Source: Mycolicibacterium gilvum
GTDB taxonomy: Bacteria; Actinomycetota; Actinomycetes; Mycobacteriales; Mycobacteriaceae
Direction of reading: 5' to 3'
DNA length: 64,000 nt
Assembly (NCBI RefSeq): GCF_900454025.1
Contig: NZ_UGQM01000001.1
Coordinates: 1,860,001 to 1,924,000, forward strand
The position numbers were made by a program, and so were the translations under genes. Under the pieces are notes generated by a model. That model made no database searches. It saw nothing but the letters and a program-made list of their open reading frames with translations, and was not told the origin of the DNA. This document shows, one piece after another, positions 8,660 to 16,581 of the stretch. How positions within the stretch are numbered: the first letter of the stretch is position 1; every line of letters starts with the position of its first letter.

Positions 8660-9813
8660 GTAACAACACCACACCGGGAGCTAAGCCGCCCCGGTTCTTG
8701 CGCCGGCCCAGCATCGGGCTGCGATTACTGCTCGCTCAGACACTGGTGCTCGCCGCCGGTGCGGTGGTCACCTGGGGAATTGCCGCCGTCGTCGGACCGC
8801 AGCTCTTTAGGATGCACATGCATGACGCGGTGCCCGTCGGCTCGTTCCTTGAAACACATGCCGACCATGCCTACAGAGGGGCCACCGCCGTGGCCGTGGG
8901 CGGCGCCCTTGCCATTTCCGTGCTGATGGCGCTGGCGGTCAGTTGGTATGTCAGCCGTCGGCTCCAGCGATCGGTCACCGAGGTCGCCGCCGCTGCGACG
9001 GCGGTCGCCCACGGCCGATACGACATCCGGGTTTCGCCTACCCGCCTCGACGAGGATTTCGACACGCTCGTTGACTCGTTCAACCAGATGGCGGCCCGGC
9101 TACAGACAGTCGACGCCACACGGCGCCAGTTGTTCAGCGACCTCGCCCACGAGATCCGCACCCCCGCCTCGGTGCTGGACGCCTACGTGGACGCGCTCGA
9201 AGACGGCGTGCGGTCGCTTACCCCGCAGACCACCGCGATGCTGCGCGACCAGACCCGCCGGCTAGTGCGGTTCTCCGAGGACACCGCTGCGCTCGCCCAA
9301 GCCGAAGAAAGTGCCTTCTCGATGGCCTCTAGCTGGATTGACGTGCCCCAGCTGATCGATGCTGCCGTGACAGCCGCGCAGGAACGCTATCGGAGCAAAC
9401 ACGTTGATCTAGTCGCCACGTTACCTGCGAACCTGGCCTCGCTCTGGGGTGACCCGCAACGGCTATCTCAGGTCCTAGGCAACTTGCTTGACAATGCGCT
9501 GCGCCACACGCCGCCGGGAGGACGCGTCGAGATACGCGCGGCTGCGGACGGCACTGTTTTCACGCTTTCGGTCGTCGACAGCGGTGAAGGCATCCCGGCC
9601 GAACATTTACCCCATGTGTTCGAACGGTTCTATCGAGCCGATCTCGCCCGCGACCGGGGCTACGGCGGAGGCGGAATCGGACTAGCCATCGTCAAGGCGC
9701 TGGTCGAGGCCCACAACGGACGCGTCTCCGCGGCCAGCGACGGCATCGGCAAAGGCACCGCGTTCACCGTCACCCTGCCGCTGTCCCCAACGGGTGCCGA
9801 GCGTACCTCCTGA
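8656..9813 (+). CDS. Sensor histidine kinase with Met/His-rich extracellular loop
   Basis: 385 residues: TM1 about 21-47, a short outside loop 48-77, TM2 about 78-98, HAMP about 99-150, HisKA with the phospho-acceptor His165 in DLAHEIRTP, then HATPase with N box DNALRHTPPGG, G1 DSGEGIP and G2 GIGLAIVKA. The loop holds Met53-His54-Met55-His56 plus His68 and His71, the kind of ligand set used for Cu(I) or Ag(I). Copper or another soft metal is therefore the likely signal (inference). It was translationally coupled to its response regulator through an ATGA overlap, but that partner has lost part of its output domain. It adjoins the lpqS-cysK2-MFS operon, which fits metal sensing. Confidence 0.88.
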   Translation: MSNNTTPGAKPPRFLRRPSIGLRLLLAQTLVLAAGAVVTWGIAAVVGPQLFRMHMHDAVPVGSFLETHADHAYRGATAVAVGGALAISVLMALAVSWYVSRRLQRSVTEVAAAATAVAHGRYDIRVSPTRLDEDFDTLVDSFNQMAARLQTVDATRRQLFSDLAHEIRTPASVLDAYVDALEDGVRSLTPQTTAMLRDQTRRLVRFSEDTAALAQAEESAFSMASSWIDVPQLIDAAVTAAQERYRSKHVDLVATLPANLASLWGDPQRLSQVLGNLLDNALRHTPPGGRVEIRAAADGTVFTLSVVDSGEGIPAEHLPHVFERFYRADLARDRGYGGGGIGLAIVKALVEAHNGRVSAASDGIGKGTAFTVTLPLSPTGAERTS

Positions 9814-9814
9814 A

Positions 9815-9920
9815 ACCATGTGGTCGGTCGGCACGGTGGGGGACGCCTTCGAATTAGGCTCGCGGAAACCACTATTGGGCTCTACCAAAACGAGTGCGTC
9901 CGCGGGGGCTCCCGTTCGCG
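9815..9920 (+). pseudogene. IS3-type OrfB fragment
   Basis: Two frames together read SVGTVGDAFE and then LAETTIGLYQNECVRGGS. The intact OrfB at 4664-5626 has SIGTVGDAFDNALAETTIGLYKTEAVRDDS at the third catalytic residue. This is a short frameshifted piece of a related but different IS3 element, immediately after the kinase stop codon. Confidence 0.75.
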
Positions 9921-10042
9921 ATGCGCTGCTGCGCGGGCCGCCGCCCAAGTGGTGGTGTCGCATCCGGTCGGTGGCCAGTCCTGCTGGCGAGTCCCCGTCA
10001 GCGGAATCGTGATCGCGCGGCACGGGCTGGGTGCCGACAGGG

Positions 10043-10189
10043 CTGGGAGTGATAGTCCGCGATTGCGGCCATGTCATCGCGTTGAACGCGGCAGCGATGG
10101 CGACGGCGGCCACCCGGCCCCCGCATCGCCGCAAGGAACGCATCCCACCGCGACCGGCAGCCAAAGCCGCTGCCAACCAACTACTGTGA
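10043..10189 (+). pseudogene. C-terminal remnant of a Mu/IstA-type transposase
   Basis: The frame from 10043 to the TGA at 10187-10189 reads LGVIVRDCGHVIALNAAAM and ends TRPPHRRKERIPPRPAAKA. This resembles the C-terminal tail of actinobacterial Mu-type transposases (valine-rich strand, then a basic, proline-rich end). Only the tail is present and no upstream catalytic domain remains. It is recognised from general pattern, not a search. Confidence 0.4.
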
Positions 10190-10394
10190 CTCCGTTACGA
10201 CACCGGGCGTGCGAATGAATCCTCGACCGCGTCAAACGATTCCACTGTCATCGATCTGTCGGCTTTATACCGACTCCGCGACCACCACGCTGCCGCCGAA
10301 ACCCTCCGCCGAGCCGCTACCGGCACCCGCGAACCACTACACTGACCGCTGCTCACAGGTGGGGAATCTCAGCGAGGACACCTGGGGACTTTCG

Positions 10395-10640
10395 ATGAGC
10401 CCGAGCATCGTCGCCAGACATCAACGCAGCGCGACCATCGTGACCTCGAATCGCGATGCCGACGAATGGCTCTCGGTCATGATGGACGCGATGCTTGTCC
10501 AATCCTCCCGAGGTCGTCGTGGGACTGGCGCACGCTCACGCACCCGACCCGACGAAGGGCCCGAATTCAACGACAGAACATGCCCGGAACGACTCAGTGC
10601 AGAGATCGGTATCCTCGACCGCCGTGTCGGCATCACAGTA
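10395..10640 (+). pseudogene. IstB-like ATPase C-terminal remnant
   Basis: The translation contains RHQRSATIVTSNRDADEWLS and VMMDAMLVQSS. IstB proteins of IS21 elements have TIVTSNRDPAEWL followed by DPLLAQSAIDRL at the same spacing. The Walker region is absent and the frame drifts after LVQSS. Together with the transposase tail just upstream it looks like the debris of a two-gene transposon. Confidence 0.6.
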
Positions 10641-11150
10641 TTTATTTCCTAGGTGTTACAGAGATGTTCACTCAGTGTCTCGCGACGTGTGCAGCAGACT
10701 GTCGGTCCGCTCACATCTCAGCTTCGTCAACCCCCTAGGCGCCTCGGCGGCATGCTGGTTGCTCAGACTTATCGCGGGCCGACGCCTTTGCCGGGAAATT
10801 TGCACCCTAGGCGATCACCGCGGTGAAATACCATGTCCGACAAAGAGAGTATGGCGACAGATAAATGTCGGCCGAACGCGGTATCCCACTACCATAGGGC
10901 TAAGTCATGCTGAGCCGAGTTCGTCTCTTCGCCCAGCAGCCCTTCGCCGGTCCTTGTTAACTTGATGTAACCAACTCGGCACTGGGAGTAGAGGCGTCGT
11001 ATCTTGAGGATGCCTTTCACCGCAACGACAGGTCGCCACAAGGAACCCGCCGAGCCGACGAACTTCTCGTGCCAGAACGAAAGCTAGTCGTACGACGTGG
11101 GTTCGGGCGATCGTATGTCGCTCAGCCGTAACAGGGAAGCAAGGAGATTA
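10641..11150. other. Gene-free stretch upstream of the porin gene
   Basis: About 510 bp between the IstB remnant and the MspA-like gene. The longer open frames here have no protein-like features. The last 15 bp contain the AAGGAG ribosome-binding site of the porin gene. I see no clear dyad or RNA gene. Confidence 0.5.
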
Positions 11151-11151
11151 C

Positions 11152-11793
11152 GTGGCACTGCTCAAAAGGATCATAGGATTGGCTCCGCTTGCGATGACCG
11201 TTTGCGTATTTGGGGCTGCAACTGTGCACGCCGAGCCGATAGATATGGCGCCCAAGGTTTTTAGCAAAAACACCCGCGATGGCTGGCAATTGAACATCCG
11301 GATCGACCGCGAGAAAGTGAACTCAGTACCCAATCTCGCCGCAGCCGCAAACTCGAGGGAGGCGTTTGTCACGTTCGACGCAACGGCCACCGCGACCGGT
11401 GGATCAAGTCCGATCACAGACAGCCTCTTCATCGCCGGGTACCAGCTGGGCTGCCAAACCGACGTGTCGACTGGTCTGCAGATCGGTGGTACGGGGGGCA
11501 TTGCACCGACGGTAGGCGTCGGCCTCCCCGACCCGTCGGTCAGTGCCGGTGTGAGCTCTGGTGTAGCGGGATTCGTCCAGACGGTTCTACAGCCAGGCGT
11601 GATCGTCGATCTTCCGTTGGCCAACATGGTCCTCAACGAGGGCGGCACGGGTATGCTTGACGTCGACAATCTGCACATCAAGGCTGACGCATGCGGAGGC
11701 GATGTTACCGTCCGTTCCTACGCTTACCTGCGCATCTCGACGGACGCCGCTCACAGCAATTTCGCCATTTACGGCGATCCGATCAAAATTTGA
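11152..11793 (+). CDS. MspA-family porin
   Basis: 213 residues with a Sec signal peptide ending at about residue 27 (GAATVHA), giving a mature protein of about 186 residues, the size of mature MspA. Family features are the strand GYQLGCQTDVS (MspA has GYQIGFPWSLG), the repeated glycine-valine hairpins in TVGVGLPDPSVSAGVSSG, the GVIVDLPLANM segment, and an end in RSYAYLRIST followed by YGDPIKI (MspA ends in YGEPWNMN). It forms an octameric outer-membrane channel for small hydrophilic solutes. MspA-type porins are known routes for copper and phosphate entry in mycobacteria. GTG start at 11152 with AAGGAG at 11141-11146. It probably forms an operon with the next gene, 9 bp downstream. The protein is more divergent than the main MspA/B/C/D porins. 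Confidence 0.85.
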   Translation: MALLKRIIGLAPLAMTVCVFGAATVHAEPIDMAPKVFSKNTRDGWQLNIRIDREKVNSVPNLAAAANSREAFVTFDATATATGGSSPITDSLFIAGYQLGCQTDVSTGLQIGGTGGIAPTVGVGLPDPSVSAGVSSGVAGFVQTVLQPGVIVDLPLANMVLNEGGTGMLDVDNLHIKADACGGDVTVRSYAYLRISTDAAHSNFAIYGDPIKI

Positions 11794-11802
11794 GGTGAGA
11801 CC

Positions 11803-12354
11803 ATGGTTTGCGCGAAGCGACGTATATTCGGCGCGGCGACTGGTTTTGCTGCGCTGTTCACCCTTGCCCCCCTACCCATGGCGGACGCCCAGCCAGCGCC
11901 GCCACCACCACCGCCTTTCTTTCCTGCTCCCACTTTCGGATTTCTGCCGGCAGTGCCAGGGAGTTACAGCGCTACCTACTACGTGATTCTGCCGCCGTCG
12001 CCGGCGATCACTGATTCGCGGGGTCTGAACGTCGCCAGCAACGCCGACCCTGCCTCGGCGGCCCACGGGCTACCTGGCAGCAAACTTGGCAACAGTCCTC
12101 ACAAGACAAACCCTCTTACATCGTCGAATACGCGTTACGGGCTCTCCGCTCTAGGGGCACCTGTCCCCACGCATACCCCGGGTGTGAACTCCTCCGGTGT
12201 GGGCCACATTGCGGCACTGGAGGACCCGAGCGGTCAACCATCCGATGGTACTCCCGCAGTTGAGTCGGAAGCTCCTGACGTAACTCCTACGCCCGCACCG
12301 GTTTTGGAGGATCCAAGCGGCCAGCGACCAGAGGCGGCGGAATCGGGCGGCTAG
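11803..12354 (+). CDS. Exported proline-rich protein of unknown function
   Basis: 183 residues: a signal peptide to about residue 29 (APLPMADA), a run of prolines (PPPPPPFFPAP), then a low-complexity, Ser/Pro/Thr-rich region with no recognised domain. The phrase LEDPSGQ occurs twice (about residues 137-143 and 167-173), an internal repeat. It starts 9 bp after the porin stop with a GAGGTGAGACC context, so it is very likely co-translated with the porin. Possibly a periplasmic or wall-associated partner of the channel, but nothing in the sequence shows this. Confidence 0.65.
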   Translation: MVCAKRRIFGAATGFAALFTLAPLPMADAQPAPPPPPPFFPAPTFGFLPAVPGSYSATYYVILPPSPAITDSRGLNVASNADPASAAHGLPGSKLGNSPHKTNPLTSSNTRYGLSALGAPVPTHTPGVNSSGVGHIAALEDPSGQPSDGTPAVESEAPDVTPTPAPVLEDPSGQRPEAAESGG

Positions 12355-12711
12355 GGCTAACCGTGTAAGGTTCGTTTGAGGGGTCGACCCTGGCAACGCG
12401 GCAGCAACGAGAACACCCACAGACTGCTGCGGGGACTACTTCCCCAAGGGTGTCAGGCTCAACAACCACTCACCGGCGGTCCTGCTGGTCATTGAACTCA
12501 ACTATCGCCGCCCTATGGTCCACCGGGACCGTTGTCCGGCTGACTTGTTTGCCGCGCTGTTAACCTCGATGGCCGTCAACTCAGCGCGCGACCGCATGAG
12601 CTGGGCGCCGAAACCCAGAGCCGACTGGCTGCTTTCCGAGTGCACAGATTTTTCGATTCTGCGGTCGCAGACCCGGCTGAAAGCGGCTCAGGGCGACGCG
12701 ATGCACGACGC
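12355..12711. other. Intergenic region, no convincing gene
   Basis: 357 bp between the convergent exported-protein genes. One open frame crosses it, but its composition is unlike a protein and it runs through the repeat of the opposite-strand gene. No RNA gene seen. Confidence 0.5.
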
Positions 12712-12760
12712 CGAGGGGTACGGCATACCGTCACTCACGCAACGGTATGCCGTACCCTCG
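12712..12760. terminator. Long inverted repeat between convergent genes, probable terminator
   Basis: Arms 12712-12730 and 12743-12760 are complementary over 18 bp with a single extra G in the left arm, and are separated by a 12-base loop. It sits 13 bp past the stop of the GGGH-repeat gene and downstream of the porin operon on the other strand, the place for a bidirectional terminator. There is no T-tract, which is common in mycobacteria. Each arm also contains the smaller dyad GGTA-N5-TACC, so a protein-binding role is possible. Confidence 0.6.
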
Positions 12761-12773
12761 ACCGCTTCATGTG

Positions 12774-13085
12774 TCATCGGCACGGTAGGAAGGGCACACA
12801 GTATTGATGTGGCAGAGGAGGCGAGAAAAATCCATGGCCTCCGCCATACCTTGGCCCGCCGTTGCCGTGTCCGCCGCCGTGTCCGCCGCCGTGTCCGCCG
12901 CCGTGTCCGCCGCCGTGTCCGCCGCCGTGAGGTCCGTTCAGACTGTAGTCAACGGCCGGGCCCGACACCGGTGCTGCCTGAGCAGAAGCGGGGACTACGC
13001 CGGCGGCCAGAGTTAGTCCGCCGGCGATGGCCAGGGCGCCGGTAAGCACCTGAATCGGTCGACGCAATTGGTTTGCTCGAATCAT
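12774..13085 (-). CDS. Exported glycine/histidine-repeat protein, probable metal binder
   Basis: 103 residues. Signal peptide of about 37 residues ending VVPASAQA, then a short linker, then five consecutive GGGH units followed by GNGGPRYGGGHGFF and a C-terminal YCVPFLPCR with two cysteines. The regular histidine spacing suggests binding of Cu(II), Ni(II) or Zn(II) outside the membrane (inference). ATG at 13085 with GAAGGAAA nine bases upstream. It follows the second cysK2-like gene on the same strand at a 300-bp distance, so in copy 2 of the operon it occupies the position held by the MFS transporter in copy 1. A cell-wall glycine-rich protein unrelated to metal is the alternative. Confidence 0.72.
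   Translation of the reverse strand: MIRANQLRRPIQVLTGALAIAGGLTLAAGVVPASAQAAPVSGPAVDYSLNGPHGGGHGGGHGGGHGGGHGGGHGNGGPRYGGGHGFFSPPLPHQYCVPFLPCR
12867..12926. repeat. Five perfect 12-bp tandem repeats encoding GGGH
   Basis: The unit GTGTCCGCCGCC occurs five times in a row without a mismatch and encodes Gly-Gly-Gly-His on the minus strand. Perfect repeats at DNA level mean recent expansion or ongoing homogenisation and predict length variation between strains. It is not a CRISPR array because there are no spacers. Confidence 0.95.
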
Positions 13086-13385
13086 GGTCGGATTTCCTTC
13101 CAGAAGAATGTCTTCAAATCAGATTTGGCCTTCGATGAATGGTGGTCGGCACCTCCTCTTGTTGTCGGCATTTCCATCTCGACCGAAATGGTCGGAGCCC
13201 ATTTGCGAATGCTTTGATTCCGATCGTCGTTCCCGAAAAACTTCAGCGCGGGCACTTTGCGAGTCGAGTCGTCCAAAAGGGCCGAGTCGCCAGTCCATGC
13301 GCGGCCGTGGTCCGCCGTGTCTAGCGGTCGGGAGACATCCCTGTTATGACCGAGGCCGATGTACTTGGCAAGACGCCCTTCAGCA
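13086..13385. other. Gap between cysK2-like copy 2 and the GGGH gene
   Basis: 300 bp. The end near the GGGH gene holds its ribosome-binding site. The stretch 13346-13411 could encode a 21-residue peptide ([15 protein letters not shown]...), but there is no support for it being real. No remnant of an MFS gene can be recognised. Confidence 0.4.
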
Positions 13386-14516
13386 TCACTGAGCCGGGTC
13401 TACGACCGTGACACAACGGGTCCATGACTGCACCACCTGCTGGGTCGGGTGGTCGATGACCGCCGGTTGGCGCGGTGGGTCACCTCCGAGCAGATTGTGT
13501 CGGCGGCAGTAGTCGTTGTTGTAGATGGTGTCGAAATAGCGCTGGGGCCCGTCGGGAAACACCGCCGCGATCGTGGTGTCGGGTTCATAGGTGCGTGCCG
13601 CCCACCCGGAGACCAAGGCCACCGCGCCTACACTCCATCCGCCGCTGGCGTAGTGGCTCTTTGCCAGGGCGCGGCACGCCCACACTGCCTCAGCCGGAGC
13701 CACCCAGTGCACCTCGTCGAAGGCTGCGTAGTCGACGTTGCCGGGGTAGATGCTCGATCCCAGCCCTCGCATCAGGCGTGTTGCGGCCGGCTGTCCGAAG
13801 ATGGTCGACCCGATAGTGTCCACCCCGATCAGCTTCAGGTTAGGGTTGGCCTGGCGAAGCACGCGCGCTACTCCCGCCGAGTGTCCGCCGGTCCCCACTG
13901 AGCACACCAGCACGTCGACGTTTCCGAGCTGGGCCAGCAACTCAAGGGCCAGCGGCTGGTAGCCGTCGACATTGTCGGGATTGCTGTATTGGTCGGGAAC
14001 CCACGCGGGCGGGTCGGCAGCCAGCAGTTCGGCCACTCGGTCTTTGCGGGCCTGCTGCCATCCGCCGACCGGATGAGGCTCGCGCACTAAATCGACATCG
14101 GCGCCGTAGGCGGCCAGCATGCGCCGCACGATCGGCTCCATTCCCGGATCGGTGACAAGGGTGACCGGATGCCGATGCACCATCCCAGCCAGGGCCAGCC
14201 CCAGACCCAATGTGCCACTGGTAGATTCCACAATCCGCGCACCGGGACGCAGTTCCTCGCGGGCCTGAGCCATTTCCACCATGTGCATGGCAGGTCGGTC
14301 TTTCATACCGCCGCCAGGATTGAAGCCCTCCAATTTGGCCCAGAAGCCACGGTCGGCGTTGGTCAGCGGCGCCGACACTCGCAACACCGGCGTCCGGCCC
14401 ACCAGTGTTCCGGGGCTCTGACTGGCCACGGTTGCTGCACGGTGCAATCTGCCCGCGGCGCTACGCCGAGTCGGACGCACAAACTTCCCAGTGCGGGAAG
14501 GTAGAGCTGCAGTCAT
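13386..14516 (-). CDS. cysK2: CysK2-like PLP-dependent S-sulfocysteine synthase, copy 2
   Basis: Paralogue of the enzyme at 2918, similar along its whole length. The PLP lysine is in [19 protein letters not shown], with one more glycine than copy 1; the substrate loop is [15 protein letters not shown] and the cofactor glycines are in [12 protein letters not shown] chose the ATG at 14516 (376 residues, starting [10 protein letters not shown]); the open frame runs to 14561. It is predicted to make S-sulfocysteine from O-phosphoserine and thiosulfate, by analogy with M. tuberculosis Rv0848. An LpqS-like gene precedes it by 109 bp. No MFS gene follows; the GGGH-repeat gene does. The divergence between copies shows that this is an old paralogue or a transferred copy and not a recent tandem duplication. 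Confidence 0.85.
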   Translation of the reverse strand: MTAALPSRTGKFVRPTRRSAAGRLHRAATVASQSPGTLVGRTPVLRVSAPLTNADRGFWAKLEGFNPGGGMKDRPAMHMVEMAQAREELRPGARIVESTSGTLGLGLALAGMVHRHPVTLVTDPGMEPIVRRMLAAYGADVDLVREPHPVGGWQQARKDRVAELLAADPPAWVPDQYSNPDNVDGYQPLALELLAQLGNVDVLVCSVGTGGHSAGVARVLRQANPNLKLIGVDTIGSTIFGQPAATRLMRGLGSSIYPGNVDYAAFDEVHWVAPAEAVWACRALAKSHYASGGWSVGAVALVSGWAARTYEPDTTIAAVFPDGPQRYFDTIYNNDYCRRHNLLGGDPPRQPAVIDHPTQQVVQSWTRCVTVVDPAQ

Positions 14517-14625
14517 ATGAATCGTCGCTTTCTTAATCGCTGCCGCAAGGATGCGCGGCAAGAGAAATAGGGGTAGCGGTCACCGGCCATGCGTGCACGC
14601 AGCACGGCGGCCTGGCGCTACCCAG

Positions 14626-15045
14626 TCAGCGACGAGCGATACAGTTCCGAATCAGCAAGGGGCGACCCGCAGAGAAGCCAAGAAGCACACTGGGCGGCCC
14701 GCGCGTCGCGCCGAGCGCAGCCCATGCCCCCATCACGACAACGACGGCGATTGCGGAGATCGCCAACGCGGTCCTATCCGTCTCCGCCCGGAGTCCAGCC
14801 GCACAAGTGAGAACATCGGGCGGAGCCGAGTGGCACTCCTTGTCCGGCATTAGGTGAGAATGATCCGTTATCAGCGGCGACGCAGCTTGCGTAAAAGAGG
14901 ACGCCTGCAGAACATGGACTCCATGACTCTCGACGGCGTCTGCGTGCGGAAGACCAACCTCGGTCCCAAGCAGCACGGCCAACGCCGCAACCGCGATGAC
15001 AGCTGCGCATCGCAATCGCCTGGCCGCACGACCGGTGACTTTCAC
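14626..15045 (-). CDS. LpqS-like exported protein, copy 2
   Basis: 139 residues from the GTG at 15045 (VKVTGRAARRLRCAAVIAV), close to the length I recall for M. tuberculosis LpqS (130). Hydrophobic leader about 10-28, then a His-containing stretch (HGVHVLQ, ITDHSHLMPDKECHSAP), a second hydrophobic segment (ALAISAIAVVVVMGAWAALGA) and the conserved tail AGRPLLIRNCIARR. The H/M/C-rich middle is consistent with copper binding outside the membrane. The open frame extends to 15255, but that extension is not conserved. No lipobox is clear. It lies upstream of cysK2 copy 2 on the same strand. Confidence 0.7.
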   Translation of the reverse strand: MKVTGRAARRLRCAAVIAVAALAVLLGTEVGLPHADAVESHGVHVLQASSFTQAASPLITDHSHLMPDKECHSAPPDVLTCAAGLRAETDRTALAISAIAVVVVMGAWAALGATRGPPSVLLGFSAGRPLLIRNCIARR

Positions 15046-15331
15046 GATGCCGAGTGTAGCGCGTATAACTCCGGGCAGCAGATAACGCTGCGGTGAAGTT
15101 CCACAGGCAGGTCCATAACGAACGATGCTATGCGCGTCGCTTTGGACTCGTTCTGACGCACGATTTTGGCGCTCGCCGACTGCAATTGTTGAGAGCGACC
15201 ATAATTTCGTGACCACCTGTAGCGGCCAAGAAACCCTATTGGGTGAGCGTGCCAATCTCGTCTTCCAACGACTTAGCTACGTCACCGCGGAGCCGGCTGA
15301 ACGAATCGGTTCCCATAGTTGATTGGACAGA
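15046..15331. other. Intergenic region upstream of LpqS-like copy 2
   Basis: 286 bp between the mscL stop and the LpqS-like start. A short dyad ACCC-N4-GGGT lies at about 15234-15245. It resembles the RicR site of M. tuberculosis (TACCC-N5-GGGTA) but has a 4-base spacer and lacks the flanking T/A, so I do not call it an operator. Confidence 0.4.
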
Positions 15332-15817
15332 TTACTCCGTTGACGAAGTGTCGACGTCGTTGCTTGTATCCCCGTTTGTCGTCTTCGATGTACACGGGCT
15401 CGGGCCGGGGCCCGAACCGCTGATATGCCTAGCGGTCGTGCCGTTGGTTTCCGCAAGGATGTTGCGGATCTCGGTCAGCAGGGCCAGCTCGGTGTCCTGG
15501 GCCTGCTCGACCTCACCCTTCTTGCGCAGCCGGTTGTACGGCAGCACGACGAGGAGATACACCACGGCCGACACCAGAATGAAGTTGATGGCGGCCGACA
15601 GGAGAACGTTCAGATCGATTGTCTCGCCGCCGCCGATGCCGAGCCGCAGAATGCCGTAGTTGGACTCACTGCCCGCGCCGATGCGGTTGATGAGCGGTTG
15701 AATGATGCTTTCGGTGAATTTGGTGACCAATGCGGTGAACGCCGTGCCGATGACCACCGCAACCGACAGGTCGACGATGTTGCCTCGCGCGAGGAAATCT
15801 TTGAACCCCTTCAACAT
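15332..15817 (-). CDS. mscL: Large-conductance mechanosensitive channel MscL
   Basis: 161 residues starting [22 protein letters not shown], the amphipathic S1 helix and pore-lining TM1 of MscL, with TM2 at [20 protein letters not shown] followed by the basic [11 protein letters not shown] loop and the cytoplasmic helix. It opens under membrane tension to release solutes during hypo-osmotic shock. ATG at 15817 with GGAAGG ten bases upstream; the open frame extends further but is not MscL-like. The tail beyond residue 130 ([19 protein letters not shown]) is longer and more polar than usual. It follows the SAF-domain gene, a pairing common in mycobacteria. Confidence 0.95.
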   Translation of the reverse strand: MLKGFKDFLARGNIVDLSVAVVIGTAFTALVTKFTESIIQPLINRIGAGSESNYGILRLGIGGGETIDLNVLLSAAINFILVSAVVYLLVVLPYNRLRKKGEVEQAQDTELALLTEIRNILAETNGTTARHISGSGPGPSPCTSKTTNGDTSNDVDTSSTE

Positions 15818-15917
15818 CGTCCCGAACCCTTCCTGTTGTTCGTGCTCGACAGTTAGCGAGGTTAGTTGCGTTGCAACCGAGCAGGTCCGAAATGCCTTTG
15901 TGGAGCACCAGTGCGTC

Positions 15918-16568
15918 TCAATGCAGGGTGAGCGTGACCGTCTGCACCAGCGTCGCGGCAGCCACCTCGTTGGCGGCATGAGCCGGCAGCGCCACCAGAA
16001 CCACTCGGTCGGTGCCGCCGCCCATTGCCGTTGGCTTGTCAGATACCAGCACGACGATCGCGTCGGTCGCGACAACGCGTGGCTGAGCGTCGGATTCGAA
16101 ACCGGCGGCCAGCACGTCGACGACATCGCCCGGGCGGATCAGGTCGAGCACCGCAGTCTCGTCGAGAGATAACGGCACTATGCGCGCCGTCGGGCCCACC
16201 GCCGCCTCGGCGAGCCGCGGGGTCAGCAGGCGCACGTCGGTCAGCGCCTCGCCGCGGCGCACCGGACCGGCCAGCGTCGCACCGACCACCGCTGTGACAT
16301 CTGATTGCGCGCCATCGGGAAGCGTTGCGGCACTGAAGGTTTCCAAACGGACATCGTCGGCAGTCAGTTCGCTGCCCGGACTGAGGTCTCGGGTGGCGAC
16401 GACGGCAGCGACGCGCTGGTCATCGGGATCGGGTCGCAATGCCGCGACGGCGGCGAGTACCACCAGCCCGCCCGCGACGATCCGACGGGCCAACAGTGTT
16501 CGCGTCCAGTCCGGCCGCAGCATCTCGGTCAGCCGATGGATCGGCGACGGGTTGAGTGAATCCCCCAT
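15918..16568 (-). CDS. SAF-domain membrane-anchored protein (CpaB/RcpC-like)
   Basis: 216 residues. A basic N-terminus and one membrane segment (about 28-45, [16 protein letters not shown]) are followed by a SAF domain ([19 protein letters not shown], about 58-125) and a C-terminal region with [23 protein letters not shown], as in pilus-assembly CpaB proteins. The function in mycobacteria is unknown. It precedes mscL by about 100 bp on the same strand. IS1380 copy 3 begins 13 bp upstream of its ATG, leaving no room for a native promoter; the ribosome-binding region itself may be affected. Expression may depend on a promoter reading out of the IS, or may be lost. Confidence 0.82.
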   Translation of the reverse strand: MGDSLNPSPIHRLTEMLRPDWTRTLLARRIVAGGLVVLAAVAALRPDPDDQRVAAVVATRDLSPGSELTADDVRLETFSAATLPDGAQSDVTAVVGATLAGPVRRGEALTDVRLLTPRLAEAAVGPTARIVPLSLDETAVLDLIRPGDVVDVLAAGFESDAQPRVVATDAIVVLVSDKPTAMGGGTDRVVLVALPAHAANEVAAATLVQTVTLTLH

Positions 16569-16581
16569 GCCGCCAAGTTAG

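Noticed and set aside
12867..12926. Short regular repeats that could be taken for a CRISPR array
   Set aside because: Units are 12 bp, contiguous, without spacers, and in frame with GGGH codons of an exported protein.
15230..15250. ACCC-N4-GGGT as a RicR operator for the LpqS-like copy 2
   Set aside because: Spacer is one base short, flanking T and A are missing, and it is about 190 bp from the start codon.
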